From contig JAUWAY010000012.1 in the NCBI GenBank assembly GCA_030601845.1, forward strand, positions 1 to 59,139: DNA of 59,139 nt, in the 5' to 3' direction. The notes below the pieces were generated by a model. That model was not told the origin of the DNA. It did no database searches and saw only the letters and a list, made by a program, of their open reading frames with translations. The position numbers were made by a program, and so were the translations under genes. Shown piece after piece: positions 44,154-52,701 of the stretch (the first letter of the stretch is position 1; the number at the start of each line of letters is the position of its first letter). Source of the DNA: Phycisphaerae bacterium (lineage in GTDB: Bacteria; Planctomycetota; Phycisphaerae; Sedimentisphaerales; Anaerobacaceae).

Positions 44154-44321
44154 TCAAGTACGAGAAGCAAGTTTTTCCTCCCAGAGTTTTTCCCTTGTCC
44201 TGCGAAGCTCTTTGATAACCTGTTCTTTACTCATTTCCGCAAATGGATTTCTCTTTTGGGCAATACTCCTGCACAGTTTTTCCCATCGCCTTTTAGCTTC
44301 TTTTGCCTTTTTATTTTGCAT
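44154..44321 (-). CDS. 55-residue helical basic protein upstream of the DUF433 gene
   Basis: This short gene reads MQNKKAKEAKRRWEKLC at the start and VIKELRRTREKLWEEKLAS near the end. It is almost entirely helical and positively charged. A good AAGGTGAT ribosome-binding site sits six bases before ATG 44321, and a near-consensus promoter lies at 44341-44369, so it is very probably expressed. The C-terminal part resembles small antitoxin-like proteins paired with PIN-domain toxins, but no toxin is present. It may form a regulatory pair with the DUF433 protein. Confidence 0.75.
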   Translation of the reverse strand: MQNKKAKEAKRRWEKLCRSIAQKRNPFAEMSKEQVIKELRRTREKLWEEKLASRT

Positions 44322-44340
44322 AATATATCACCTTAATTTA

Positions 44341-44369
44341 AGTATACATCATTAAGGGCGTGCTGTCAA
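44341..44369 (-). promoter_or_regulatory. near-consensus sigma-70-type promoter of the small-protein/DUF433 operon
   Basis: Read on the minus strand, TTGACA (44364-44369) and TATACT (44341-44346) are 17 bases apart. The expected transcript start is about 44334, giving a leader of only about 13 bases. Confidence 0.82.
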
Positions 44370-44556
44370 GGACCGAAACTTGTTTTTTATCCGAACTGTG
44401 CATAATATGACTGCTTTCTTTTTTAGACAGGATTAACAAGATTGAGCAGATTTTTTGAACCTATCTGGTTTTGATGCTGTACATCCTGTCAAAAATACAA
44501 ACACTTCATATTCTCTAACCGTGTTAATCCGCGTCTAATTTCTTCGGATTTCATAC

Positions 44557-46932
44557 TTATTTTTTGTGGCTTTGTGTCTTAGTGGCTGACTTTTTAGATT
44601 TTCTTCCGAGGATTTGGTCGGCCTCTTCCGGTGTTTGAGGCGGCCATTGGCCGGCCGACTGCAATTGCTTTAGATGCTCCAATTGCTTAATACTAACGAT
44701 GGTCCTGCATTTGGGGAACCGGCCGCAGGCCAGGAATGGCCCCTTTTTGCTCTGCCTGATTACCAGCTCGCCGTCCTTGCACTTGTAGCACTTTATTCCG
44801 GTCGGTTCAGGCGGAGGTTTGGGCGGCATGGCATTGCCCTCTTTGTCCAGTCGAAGGGTCGTCTTGCAGTTCGGATAGCCGCTGCAGCCCAGGAACGGGC
44901 CGAATCGGCCACGCCTATACATCATTGCTTTGCCGCAGACCGGGCATTTATGTTCGCTTAACTTCTCTTCAATCATTTTGCCTTCCCTGTCACAGGGACA
45001 GGCAAATTTGCACTTCGGGTAAGTCGAACAGCTCAGGAACCTCCCATTTTTGCCGAACCTATAAACCAGCTTCTCCCCACACTTCGGGCATTTATATTCG
45101 CTCGGCGTGACTTCAGCTTTGGCGTGTTTCATCTGCCTGGTCGCCGTGTCGAGGCTTTGTTTGAATGGGCCGTAAAACTCCTTCAAAACGCCAAGCCAGT
45201 CGAGGTGCTGTTCTTCGATTTTGTCAAGCTGCTCTTCCATATAGCGGGTGAAGGCAACGTCCATTATTTTCGGGAAGTACTCATTGAGTTTGTCGGTAAC
45301 TATCTCGCCGAGGTCGGTGGCCTGGAACTTCTTGTCTGTCTGCTCGACGTAACCTCGTTCTTGGATGGTGCTGATAATTGTGGCGTAGGTGCTTGGTCGG
45401 CCGATGCCTTCTTTTTCGAGTGCCTTTACCAAGGCCCCTTCGGTATATCGAGCCGGCGGCTTGGTAAAATGCTGGTCGGCCTTAATATCAACTACCGCTA
45501 TACTCTGGCCGGACTCGACTGGAGGCAACTGCTGCTGGCTTGATGTAGTGGACCAGATTTTGGTAAAGCCGTCAAAGACAAGTACTCGCCCGGTGGTCTT
45601 ATACCAACACCGGCCCAATGACGTCTGGCCCACGATATTCAGATTCGTTACATTCCACCTGGCCGGTGTCATCTGGCAGGCTATGAACCTGCGCCAGACA
45701 AGAGCATAGAGTTTGAACTGCTCGCTGGTTACCAACGACTTTATATCGGAGGGCGTAAGGTCAACATCCGTTGGGCGGATTGCTTCGTGTGCCTGCTGAG
45801 CGCCTTTCTTAGAAGCATAAATCCTGGCTTTTTGCGGCAGATAATCAGGGCCAATATGCCTGCCGATATAATCCCGTGCCTCCTTGAGAGCTTCGCCCGA
45901 CAGATGCGTACTGTCTGTTCTCATATAAGTAATAAGGCCCAGAAAGCCCATCGAGCCCAGATTTAGACCTTCGTACAACTGCTGAGCTACTCGCATAGTT
46001 CTTTTGGTCGCAAAGCCCAACTGATTAGCAGCGGTCTGCTGCAGTGTGGAAGTGATGAAAGGCGCCGACGGCTGGGAAACGGACTCTTTGGTTTGTATGT
46101 CAGCGAGTTTGAACTCTGCCCGCTTTAGCGCATTATAAATCCGCTCGGCTTCTTCTTGCTTAGATGCCTTGAATTTCTCTTCGCAAACTTTGTATAGCTC
46201 GGCCTTGAATGCATTGTGTTCTGTGAGCCATTTGCTTTGTTCTGCAATGGTCGGGGGGTTTTCTTTTTTGGGGGTAATAAAGTCCAGCCATTCCTGACTA
46301 TAGTCGCTTTTTAAATCGGTGGTGAAGACGGCCGGAATAAGCCAGTATTCTTCACGCCTGAATCCGCGAATCTCCCTTTCTCTTTCAACGACCATTTTGA
46401 CCGCTACGGACTGCACGCGACCAGCAGACAGCCCGCGGGCGATTTTCTTCCACAGCAACGGAGAAATCTGATAACCGATGATTTTGTCGAGGATTTGCCG
46501 GGCCCGCTGGGCCATAACCTTATCCATATCAATCCTGCCCGGCTCGGAAAAGGCACGCTTTATAGCTGATTGAGTTATAGCATTGAAAATCACGCGGTAG
46601 GTCTTTCCCTCCGGCACGCCGAGGATTTGTGCCAGGTGCCAGGCGATTGCTTCACCTTCACGGTCGAGGTCGGTGGCCAGATAAAGGTCCCGGCATTTTT
46701 TCGCAGCGGCCTTCAAGCTTGTTACGATGCGTTTTCTGTTCGGTAATATCTCGTAAGTCGGCTTGAAGTCGTTTTCTATATCGACGTTGAGTTCTCCCCT
46801 AGGAAGGTCCCGCACGTGGCCCATCGAGGCCTTTACTTCAAACCCCGAACCGAGATATTTGTTTATCGTCCTCGCCTTGGCAGGCGATTCGACAACTACC
46901 AATGTTTTTTTAGAAAAGCTTGATTTTGCCAT
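44557..46932 (-). CDS. topA: DNA topoisomerase I
   Basis: This type IA topoisomerase relaxes negative supercoils. The Toprim domain starts VVESPAKARTINKYLGSGFE and includes DLYLATDLDREGEAIAWHLA. The catalytic tyrosine lies in GLITYMRTDSTHLSGEAL, and GIGRPSTYATIISTIQERGY is conserved. Three C-terminal zinc ribbons are seen: CPKCGEKLVYR, CPVCGKAMMYRRG and CYKCKDGELVIRQ, each with a second Cys pair. A basic KSKKSATKTQSHKK tail ends the 791-residue chain. The gene is not in an obvious operon; rdgB lies 200 bases upstream on the same strand. Confidence 0.96.
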   Translation of the reverse strand: MAKSSFSKKTLVVVESPAKARTINKYLGSGFEVKASMGHVRDLPRGELNVDIENDFKPTYEILPNRKRIVTSLKAAAKKCRDLYLATDLDREGEAIAWHLAQILGVPEGKTYRVIFNAITQSAIKRAFSEPGRIDMDKVMAQRARQILDKIIGYQISPLLWKKIARGLSAGRVQSVAVKMVVEREREIRGFRREEYWLIPAVFTTDLKSDYSQEWLDFITPKKENPPTIAEQSKWLTEHNAFKAELYKVCEEKFKASKQEEAERIYNALKRAEFKLADIQTKESVSQPSAPFITSTLQQTAANQLGFATKRTMRVAQQLYEGLNLGSMGFLGLITYMRTDSTHLSGEALKEARDYIGRHIGPDYLPQKARIYASKKGAQQAHEAIRPTDVDLTPSDIKSLVTSEQFKLYALVWRRFIACQMTPARWNVTNLNIVGQTSLGRCWYKTTGRVLVFDGFTKIWSTTSSQQQLPPVESGQSIAVVDIKADQHFTKPPARYTEGALVKALEKEGIGRPSTYATIISTIQERGYVEQTDKKFQATDLGEIVTDKLNEYFPKIMDVAFTRYMEEQLDKIEEQHLDWLGVLKEFYGPFKQSLDTATRQMKHAKAEVTPSEYKCPKCGEKLVYRFGKNGRFLSCSTYPKCKFACPCDREGKMIEEKLSEHKCPVCGKAMMYRRGRFGPFLGCSGYPNCKTTLRLDKEGNAMPPKPPPEPTGIKCYKCKDGELVIRQSKKGPFLACGRFPKCRTIVSIKQLEHLKQLQSAGQWPPQTPEEADQILGRKSKKSATKTQSHKK

Positions 46933-47134
46933 AAATAAAACTTGCTCATTGGTATTTAGTGTGTCATTCCTGCGAAAACAGGGATATATTCAGTTATCGG
47001 CACTTTTCACAATAAAATTTAGAAATGGACAAATACAAATGTGCTGCAGAAATGTCAAGAAAAAACAATTTCCAGGCTGTAATCGGATTTTCTAATCCCG
47101 GCTGGCTGGCAAACAAATTCTATTTAGCTGTGGT

Positions 47135-47767
47135 TTAACCGCAGGTTTTTTGCAGAAATTTATCGAGTAATGGCTTTAATCTGCGGATGGCATTGCCGCG
47201 ATGAGAAATTGCGTTCTTTTCCTCACGGGTCAACTGGGCGACGGTTTTATTTAAGTGCGACACAAAGAAAATCGGGTCGTAACCGAAGCCGTTCTCCCCA
47301 ACTTCTCTTTCGTTTATAAGGCCTTCCAATGTCCCTTGAGTTTCGATTAGAACCTTGTCAGGACTTGCCAGGCACAGGCAGCAGACAAACCTTGCCGTTC
47401 TTTTTTCCTTTGGGACGCCTTGGAGAAGTTTTAAGACCTTGGCCATATTTTTATGGTCAACAAGTCTCCTGACCTTATCTTTTGCTCCGGAGAATCGCGC
47501 GCTCTTTACGCCCGGAGCTCCGCCGAGTGCGCCAACTACCAGACCAGAGTCATCAGCAATAGTCCAAAGGCCTGTCGCTTGAGCATAACCAACGGCTTTT
47601 TTGCGCGCATTCTCTGCAAAAGTCGCCCCATCCTCCTCAATCTCGCCTATATCTTTGAACTCGCCAAGCCCTACCCACTGAACATCCCCACCGAGCATCG
47701 CCCGCAGCTCAGCGATCTTGCCAGGATTGGTAGTAGCAACAAGAATCTTTTTATCTTTACAAGACAA
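47135..47767 (-). CDS. rdgB: XTP/dITP pyrophosphatase
   Basis: This house-cleaning enzyme hydrolyses non-canonical purine triphosphates. ATTNPGKIAELRAML, TIADDSGLVVGALGGAPGV, GENGFGYDPIFFV and ISHRGNAIRRLKPLL are all RdgB/HAM1 signatures. The 210 residues are normal. It sits 15 bases downstream of the restriction endonuclease gene on the same strand, so it could be read through from that pair, although its function is unrelated. Confidence 0.95.
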   Translation of the reverse strand: MSCKDKKILVATTNPGKIAELRAMLGGDVQWVGLGEFKDIGEIEEDGATFAENARKKAVGYAQATGLWTIADDSGLVVGALGGAPGVKSARFSGAKDKVRRLVDHKNMAKVLKLLQGVPKEKRTARFVCCLCLASPDKVLIETQGTLEGLINEREVGENGFGYDPIFFVSHLNKTVAQLTREEKNAISHRGNAIRRLKPLLDKFLQKTCG

Positions 47768-47781
47768 AGCTCTAAACTTCT

Positions 47782-48870
47782 TTACACTACTCTTGTTATA
47801 TTAAGTTGATTGTATAGAGGAGGGCAATAGTCAAACTTTATTAACCGGATCTTTCGTGGTGTCGCATTATAATTATTGACGAAGCTAATACAATTATTGT
47901 TAAAATCCTTCGCTACAATAATGCTTTCTACTACCTTACGATCTCCTCCTGCAATATTTTCGACGACCCAATCTGTATATCCTAAAACTTGGTTTATGTC
48001 GTCGGGAAAAACACAGTCATCTTTTTTTATCTCAATCACTTTATATTTCCGGATTCCTGTGCTAAGTTCTTGGTATCCAAAAATATCCATGAACTTTAAA
48101 TATCCCGCAGGCATATTGTTTCCAAAAGAAGTAAGAGAACCCAATGCATTGTCCAAATCGGAATGTCTTCTAATGTTTTCGAGAATCCATCCTTCTATTA
48201 TTTTTTCATTGACAACTATATTTGGATTTAAGACAAATTTAATTGGCTTATAGTTTGTCAATTTCGCGGGTCTTACCGTCGATTTCTTACAATTGTCTGC
48301 GTTTTCTCTATCAAGGATTTTAAGCAATTCAAAGGCCTCATTCTCCATCAAAGGGCGCACTGTCCTTTTAGTGTCTCCATATAGCCAACGCTCTGGGACT
48401 GACCAAATACTCTTTTTTGCCTTCAACTCAAAGATTTCGTTGGAATCAATTCCTTTTTCAAAGCATAGATTTCTTCCCTGTTGGTCAGTAAAGTGGGTTA
48501 TCGCCATTCGTCTGTAATAGCCTATATCTGCTGGCTCAGTGATATTGCCCCTCCATCCGCTATTCGGCTTCCCTGGGTCTGGATTGTAATGGATGTTCGT
48601 GCTCAGAAAGCGCTGAGGTTTTCTTGGATTTTCACAGAACTCCGTTGCGGCCTTAAAGGCACCGTAAATTTTCTGAGCTGCATGCACAAAAATAATATCA
48701 CCAACGCGCATTGTTTTCATGTCAGCGTACATACTGTAACTTGTACGGCACGTTCTTGAAAGCGCCTGTGGGGCTACACTTCCAATCACAAGCTTAACCC
48801 CAAGGTATCCATTTGGAAGAAACGAACTAAAAAATTCACCTTCATCGCAATTTATAATGTGAGCATTCAT
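47782..48870 (-). CDS. restriction endonuclease-like protein with EVE/PUA-like N-terminus
   Basis: The N-terminal third (MRVGDIIFVHAAQKIYGAFK) resembles EVE/PUA-like domains that read modified bases. The C-terminal part has YQELSTGIRKYKVIEIKKDD, an E-x-K pattern expected of a PD-(D/E)XK nuclease, followed by DINQVLGYTDWVVENIAGG, which is typical of DUF91/NucS-like nucleases. Its ATG overlaps the end of the methyltransferase gene (ATGA), so the pair forms a type II system. Whether the EVE-like part senses the partner's methyl mark is unknown. The length is 362 residues. Confidence 0.75.
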   Translation of the reverse strand: MNAHIINCDEGEFFSSFLPNGYLGVKLVIGSVAPQALSRTCRTSYSMYADMKTMRVGDIIFVHAAQKIYGAFKAATEFCENPRKPQRFLSTNIHYNPDPGKPNSGWRGNITEPADIGYYRRMAITHFTDQQGRNLCFEKGIDSNEIFELKAKKSIWSVPERWLYGDTKRTVRPLMENEAFELLKILDRENADNCKKSTVRPAKLTNYKPIKFVLNPNIVVNEKIIEGWILENIRRHSDLDNALGSLTSFGNNMPAGYLKFMDIFGYQELSTGIRKYKVIEIKKDDCVFPDDINQVLGYTDWVVENIAGGDRKVVESIIVAKDFNNNCISFVNNYNATPRKIRLIKFDYCPPLYNQLNITRVV

Positions 48871-49859
48871 ATTTTTGTCTGCTTGAGAGAATAGTCCTTC
48901 CTCCTTTTAGGACTATGATTGTTAATCCTAGAGCCAAACTGTAGTTTTCTGGGGTCAACTCTCTTGTCAAATTCGATAGGGTCCTTGAAAGTATAAGGTA
49001 ATTGTTTGGCCAGTTCTTTATAGTCTATACTTGCTTTATCCTGCTTGGTTATTTCAAAGTCTGCCTCTTCAAAAATCAACTTTTGGTATATCCCCAATTT
49101 CTCCTTTATCAGCGGCAGAAAATCAGGGTTTATCTCATATCCAACAGAGTTTCTCCCAAGTTTTTTGGCCGCCAAAGAAGTGGTGCTGCTACCGAGAAAT
49201 GGGTCGAGAACCGTATCATCTACATAGCTGAACATCTTAATTAGGCGACGGGGTATCTCTTCAGGGAACACTGCCAGATGCTTATCTTGTTTTTCTCCGG
49301 GAATATTCCAGTGGCCGGCGAAGAATTGGTTCCATTCTTCTATCGTCATTTTTGATTTTTCTTTAATCTCCCTGCTGGCCCTGGGTGAGCTGCCGTGTTT
49401 TTTTAATATCAGAATAAATTCATAATCAAGTTTGAGAATTCCGTTTCTCGGAAAAGGAAATGACCCCATTATTGTTGCCCCGCCCGTAGTGTTACAGGTC
49501 GTAACCTTCTGCCAGATAATTGCCCCCATATAGTCGAAACCTACAGTTTCGCAAAACTTTATTATCTCAGTTCTTATAGGAATGACCTTGTATCTTCCGT
49601 AGTAAACAGAGCGAGCAAACTGGTCACCAATATTAATGCATAAACGACAACCCTTATGTAAGACTCTGTGGCACTCATTCCAGACCAGATTCAGATTGTT
49701 GATATAATCTTCATAACTATCATCAAAACCTATTTGACTTCCATTCCCATAATCTTTTAGCTGCCAATATGGTGGAGATGTAATCACAAGGTGGACAGAC
49801 TCCTCCCCTACCTCCCTCATACTTCTGGAATCACCAATAATTATTTTATGATGTGTCAT
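48867..49859 (-). CDS. DNA methyltransferase (beta-class, N4-cytosine or N6-adenine)
   Basis: The motif order is catalytic ITSPPYWQLKDYGNG first, then the SAM site VLDPFLGSSTTSLAA near the C-terminus, which defines the beta class. TSPPYW suggests N4-cytosine or N6-adenine methylation; which one cannot be decided here. From ATG 49859 there are 330 residues; a further in-frame start (MTTLRR) comes from a TGTCATTCCTGCG repeat. The stop overlaps the start of the nuclease gene, so the two are translated together. Confidence 0.9.
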   Translation of the reverse strand: MTHHKIIIGDSRSMREVGEESVHLVITSPPYWQLKDYGNGSQIGFDDSYEDYINNLNLVWNECHRVLHKGCRLCINIGDQFARSVYYGRYKVIPIRTEIIKFCETVGFDYMGAIIWQKVTTCNTTGGATIMGSFPFPRNGILKLDYEFILILKKHGSSPRASREIKEKSKMTIEEWNQFFAGHWNIPGEKQDKHLAVFPEEIPRRLIKMFSYVDDTVLDPFLGSSTTSLAAKKLGRNSVGYEINPDFLPLIKEKLGIYQKLIFEEADFEITKQDKASIDYKELAKQLPYTFKDPIEFDKRVDPRKLQFGSRINNHSPKRRKDYSLKQTKI

Positions 49860-49860
49860 C

Positions 49861-49912
49861 TTGTCATTCCTGCGCAAGGTTGTCATCCCTGCGAAAGCAG
49901 GGGCAGAAATCT
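49861..49912. repeat. TTGTCATTCCTGCG repeats and CCCTGC-GAAA-GCAGGG hairpin
   Basis: Two direct TTGTCATnCCTGCG words occur, the second forming CCCTGC GAAA GCAGGG. The same word occurs at 46958-46984 upstream of topA. Here it also supplies the ribosome-binding region of the methyltransferase gene. Confidence 0.75.
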
Positions 49913-49920
49913 ATATCAAA

Positions 49921-50868
49921 TTAGCCCATCAGTTTCTTTAATAAAGCCCGCTGGAAGTGCAAACGGTTTTCGGCCTGGTCGAACATAATCGAATTAGCCG
50001 ACTCGACTACTTCGTCGGTGATTTCATAACCGCGATGAGCCGGCAAACAGTGCATAATCTTGACGTCAGCCGGTGCGGATTTAAGCAGCTCGGCATTGAC
50101 CTGAAAACCTTCAAAATCCGCACGCCGTTTTTGCTTCTCATCCTCCTGGCCCATACTGACCCAGGTGTCGGTGTAGATAAAACGAGCGTCAACAACGGCC
50201 TTTGCGGCGTCGTTCGTCTGGACAATCGTATCAGCTTCTTTTCTGTCTTCTGTCTTCTGACTTCTGACTTCTGATATCTGATTTGCCTTTCGGATCGATT
50301 CGGCGTCGAGTTCATAGCCGGCCGGCGCTGCAATCACCATTTTCATACCAAGCTTTGCGCAGGCAAAGGCCAGCGAGCGGGCCACATTATTACCGTCACC
50401 GATAAAGGCGATTTTCACACTTTCTAATTGTCCACAATGTTCGGCAATGGTAAGCACATCCGCCATCGCCTGGCAGGGATGCGAGAAGTCCGTCAGCGCG
50501 TTTATCACCGGCACCGTTGCGAAGGCGGCTAATTCTGTAACCGTGCCGTGCTCGAAGGTCCGCGCCATTATGCCGTCAACATACCGGCTAAGGACCCTTG
50601 CCATATCCTTAATCGGCTCACGTTTGCCGACGCCGCCGATGTCTTCGGGCTTAACGTAAATTGCACTGCCGCCGAGGTCTGTCATTGCAACCTGGAAGCT
50701 TATTCGCGTTCGCAGGCTCGGCTTCTCGAAAAGCATCGCCAGCGTCTTGCCGCTAAGGCACAAGTCACGCCCGCCGCTCTTGTACAAGTTCTTCAGTTCT
50801 TTACTTTCGGCGAGCAGCTCGCCTAATTGCTCAGAAGAACAATCATTTATGCAAAGAAAAACTTTCAT
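49921..50868 (-). CDS. argF: ornithine carbamoyltransferase
   Basis: OTC makes citrulline from ornithine and carbamoyl phosphate. It shows MLFEKPSLRTRISFQVAMTD, DGIMARTFEHGTVTELA, HPCQAMADVLTIAEH, IYTDTWVSMGQE and IMHCLPAHRGYEITDEVVES, all conserved. Between the ornithine-domain helix and IYTDTW lies an in-frame stretch ISEVRSQKTEDRKEADTI, encoded by a CAGAAGTCAGAAGTCAGAAG repeat (50240-50283). It adds about a dozen residues at a place where orthologues have a surface loop. The catalytic residues are untouched. argD and argB lie upstream beyond two accessory genes. Confidence 0.94.
   Translation of the reverse strand: MKVFLCINDCSSEQLGELLAESKELKNLYKSGGRDLCLSGKTLAMLFEKPSLRTRISFQVAMTDLGGSAIYVKPEDIGGVGKREPIKDMARVLSRYVDGIMARTFEHGTVTELAAFATVPVINALTDFSHPCQAMADVLTIAEHCGQLESVKIAFIGDGNNVARSLAFACAKLGMKMVIAAPAGYELDAESIRKANQISEVRSQKTEDRKEADTIVQTNDAAKAVVDARFIYTDTWVSMGQEDEKQKRRADFEGFQVNAELLKSAPADVKIMHCLPAHRGYEITDEVVESANSIMFDQAENRLHFQRALLKKLMG
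50240..50283. repeat. AGAAGTCAGAAG array inside argF
   Basis: On the minus strand the words TCAGAAGTCAGAAGACAGAAG repeat with a period of eight to ten. The words match intergenic arrays at 21158-21210 and 56630-56660. Confidence 0.75.
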
Positions 50869-50879
50869 TTTTCCGCCTT

Positions 50880-50935
50880 TTCTGCCACAGAGAACACAGA
50901 GGACACAGAGAAATCAAATTCCTCAAATAAATTAA
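50880..50935. repeat. CACAGAGGACACAGAG array upstream of argF
   Basis: The words CCACAGAGAACACAGAGGAC match the arrays at 52205-52275 and 52640-52697, which flank the HEPN and GxxExxY genes. Confidence 0.7.
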
Positions 50936-50965
50936 ACTGCCTTTAGCTGTAGTATACCACTAATC

Positions 50966-52207
50966 TCACCGTAAATCCAAATCCCGGAAATAATCCTTTA
51001 TTGCCTTGATCGCTTTGTCTGAATTTTTCGTTTTGTCTGACGTTATTGGGTCGGAATACAACTCTAAAAGATTGGAATCAAGCAGGATATGCTGCAAACT
51101 TTGGCGTGCGAAGAAAAAACCGTCTTTCAAGATATTAGGGCCCACAGTTTCAATCGACTTTCTCCCATGAACAATATTGCTTCGTTCCCTGTAAACTTTT
51201 CTTGCTCTTTCAAATATGTCTTTTCGTTGTTCAAAAGTCTTACCAGTGATGTTTGCCAATCTTGTCGCAAACTGATAGGTAATTTCAGTTTCCTCAACCG
51301 TAAATATTGTTTCCAGAACCAGGCACATTGATAGAAAAGAATGCTGAAGTGGCAGGTGGAGACCTACGAAAAAGAGATTGAGTGCCCTGCCTATTCGTGT
51401 GTGATTAGAAAATACCTCCTCTTGTTTCTCTAAAAAAACCTTCTGAAAACAGTCCTTGTAATACTCCATCAACCATTCATCCCCCTTTCTTATCGCATCT
51501 TTGGCGGAAGTGAGCCACTGTTTTCTCTGTTGTTTTCGGTCTTCCTTCGAAAGTTCCAAATAACCGGGATGCGACATAATAAAGTCGACAAATTTTTCTG
51601 TAGCTCTTTCTGTTGCGAGCCTGTCCAAGGTTGCAAAAAATTCTTCCTTAGAGATTAAATTCGGCCAGAAGTCGAGTTTGCGAAGTTTAACAAGAACTGA
51701 CCACAAGTATGTTAATAATTGCAAGTCACCTACTTCAAAAGGCTCTGGAGAGTAAACAGGCGGTTTGTCAGAATTTATTCCGTAAAAATCCGAACTAGTA
51801 TCAACATCATCGGACGAAATATAACCTTCGTGGATTTCTGCGGGGAATTCAAAGGGACAAATTGCGGCTGTTGAGCGTACAAGTTGCAAGCACATAAGAA
51901 ACGACTCGACAATAGACCTCTGCACGCTATCAACAAATGACATACCGATTTCATTTACAGAAATATGCTCAGTTACTTCCGGACGATGCATTGCCAAGAA
52001 CCAATCTGTGTTGTAACGCATATTATCAGCGCCCTGAATATTCGAAAGCCAACAATTATTATCACCGCCACATTCGGTTATCTCCTCTAAGGTATTTTTG
52101 TCTACCTTGATAAGCTGAATGCCTAAATCAAAATTGTAACTTTTCGATGGCCAATCTGCCTTAAAATAAAGAACAGGCCAGATTGTCGATAAATATTCTT
52201 TTTCCAT
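50966..52207 (-). CDS. HEPN-domain (Apea-like) protein
   Basis: The 413 residues have no catalytic domain apart from a C-terminal HEPN module. It shows LVLETIFTVEETEITYQFAT, RLANITGKTFEQRKDIFERA and KVYRERSNIVHGRKS, in which R-S-N-I-V-H is the Rx4H signature of HEPN ribonucleases. Such proteins often act in defence or toxin systems. The frame opens further upstream (KSIFLATESTEDTENKK), but that part is translated CACAGAG repeat, so ATG 52207 is preferred. It lies between argF and a GxxExxY gene, between repeat arrays. Confidence 0.7.
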   Translation of the reverse strand: MEKEYLSTIWPVLYFKADWPSKSYNFDLGIQLIKVDKNTLEEITECGGDNNCWLSNIQGADNMRYNTDWFLAMHRPEVTEHISVNEIGMSFVDSVQRSIVESFLMCLQLVRSTAAICPFEFPAEIHEGYISSDDVDTSSDFYGINSDKPPVYSPEPFEVGDLQLLTYLWSVLVKLRKLDFWPNLISKEEFFATLDRLATERATEKFVDFIMSHPGYLELSKEDRKQQRKQWLTSAKDAIRKGDEWLMEYYKDCFQKVFLEKQEEVFSNHTRIGRALNLFFVGLHLPLQHSFLSMCLVLETIFTVEETEITYQFATRLANITGKTFEQRKDIFERARKVYRERSNIVHGRKSIETVGPNILKDGFFFARQSLQHILLDSNLLELYSDPITSDKTKNSDKAIKAIKDYFRDLDLR

Positions 52208-52275
52208 TTTTTTATTCTCTGTGTCCTCTGTGCTCTCTGTGGCTAAAAAAATACTTTTAACCTCTGTGGCTTTCA
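52205..52275. repeat. CTCTGTGTCCTCTGTG array between HEPN and GxxExxY genes
   Basis: CTCTGTGTCCTCTGTGCTCTC words on the + strand are the inverse complement of the CACAGAG family. They would be translated as ATESTEDTEN if the HEPN frame started upstream. Confidence 0.75.
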
Positions 52276-52638
52276 AAGGGCAACTCGTTTAATACCGTCG
52301 ATAAGTCGTTTTTCGCCAAAGTTTACTATCAGGCCTCTTCTGAGTTTTGTTGCCTTTAGATAGGAGAGGGTTTGAGCCAATGCTACTTCGGGCATTTTAG
52401 ACAGCGATTTTACTTCTACAACAACTTCGTTCTCAACAAGCAGGTCGATTTTTTGGCCTTTGATAACTTTGCCTTTGTAAATGATATCAGCAGGCACTTG
52501 TCTTTTATATTTTATGCTCTGCAAGTCAAATTCATAGCACAGAGCTTCTTCATAAATCGACTCAAGAAGCCCAGGGCCAAGCTCTTGATGAACTTCAATG
52601 GCTGCGCCAATAATCTTCTCAGTTAGTTCATCTGGCAT
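52273..52638 (-). CDS. GxxExxY protein
   Basis: This small nuclease-fold family is named after GPGLLESIYEEAL. The 121 residues have IIGAAIEVHQELGPGLLESI, KGQKIDLLVENEVVVEVKSL (D...E-x-K, nuclease-like) and LSYLKATKLRRGLIVNFGE. Members are spread sporadically through genomes, usually next to repeats; their biological role is unclear. It is bracketed by CACAGAG arrays on both sides (52205-52275 and 52640-52697), consistent with insertion between argD and argF. Confidence 0.9.
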   Translation of the reverse strand: MPDELTEKIIGAAIEVHQELGPGLLESIYEEALCYEFDLQSIKYKRQVPADIIYKGKVIKGQKIDLLVENEVVVEVKSLSKMPEVALAQTLSYLKATKLRRGLIVNFGEKRLIDGIKRVAL

Positions 52639-52639
52639 T

Positions 52640-52697
52640 TTTTATCTCTGTGTCCTCTGTGGCAAAAAAATAACTTTTGAACTCTGTGGCTAAAGCG
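52640..52697. repeat. CTCTGTGTCCTCTGTGGC array between GxxExxY and argD
   Basis: ATCTCTGTGTCCTCTGTGGC is followed by AACTCTGTGGC: the same family and orientation as at 52205-52275. Confidence 0.75.
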
Positions 52698-52701
52698 ACG
52701 T

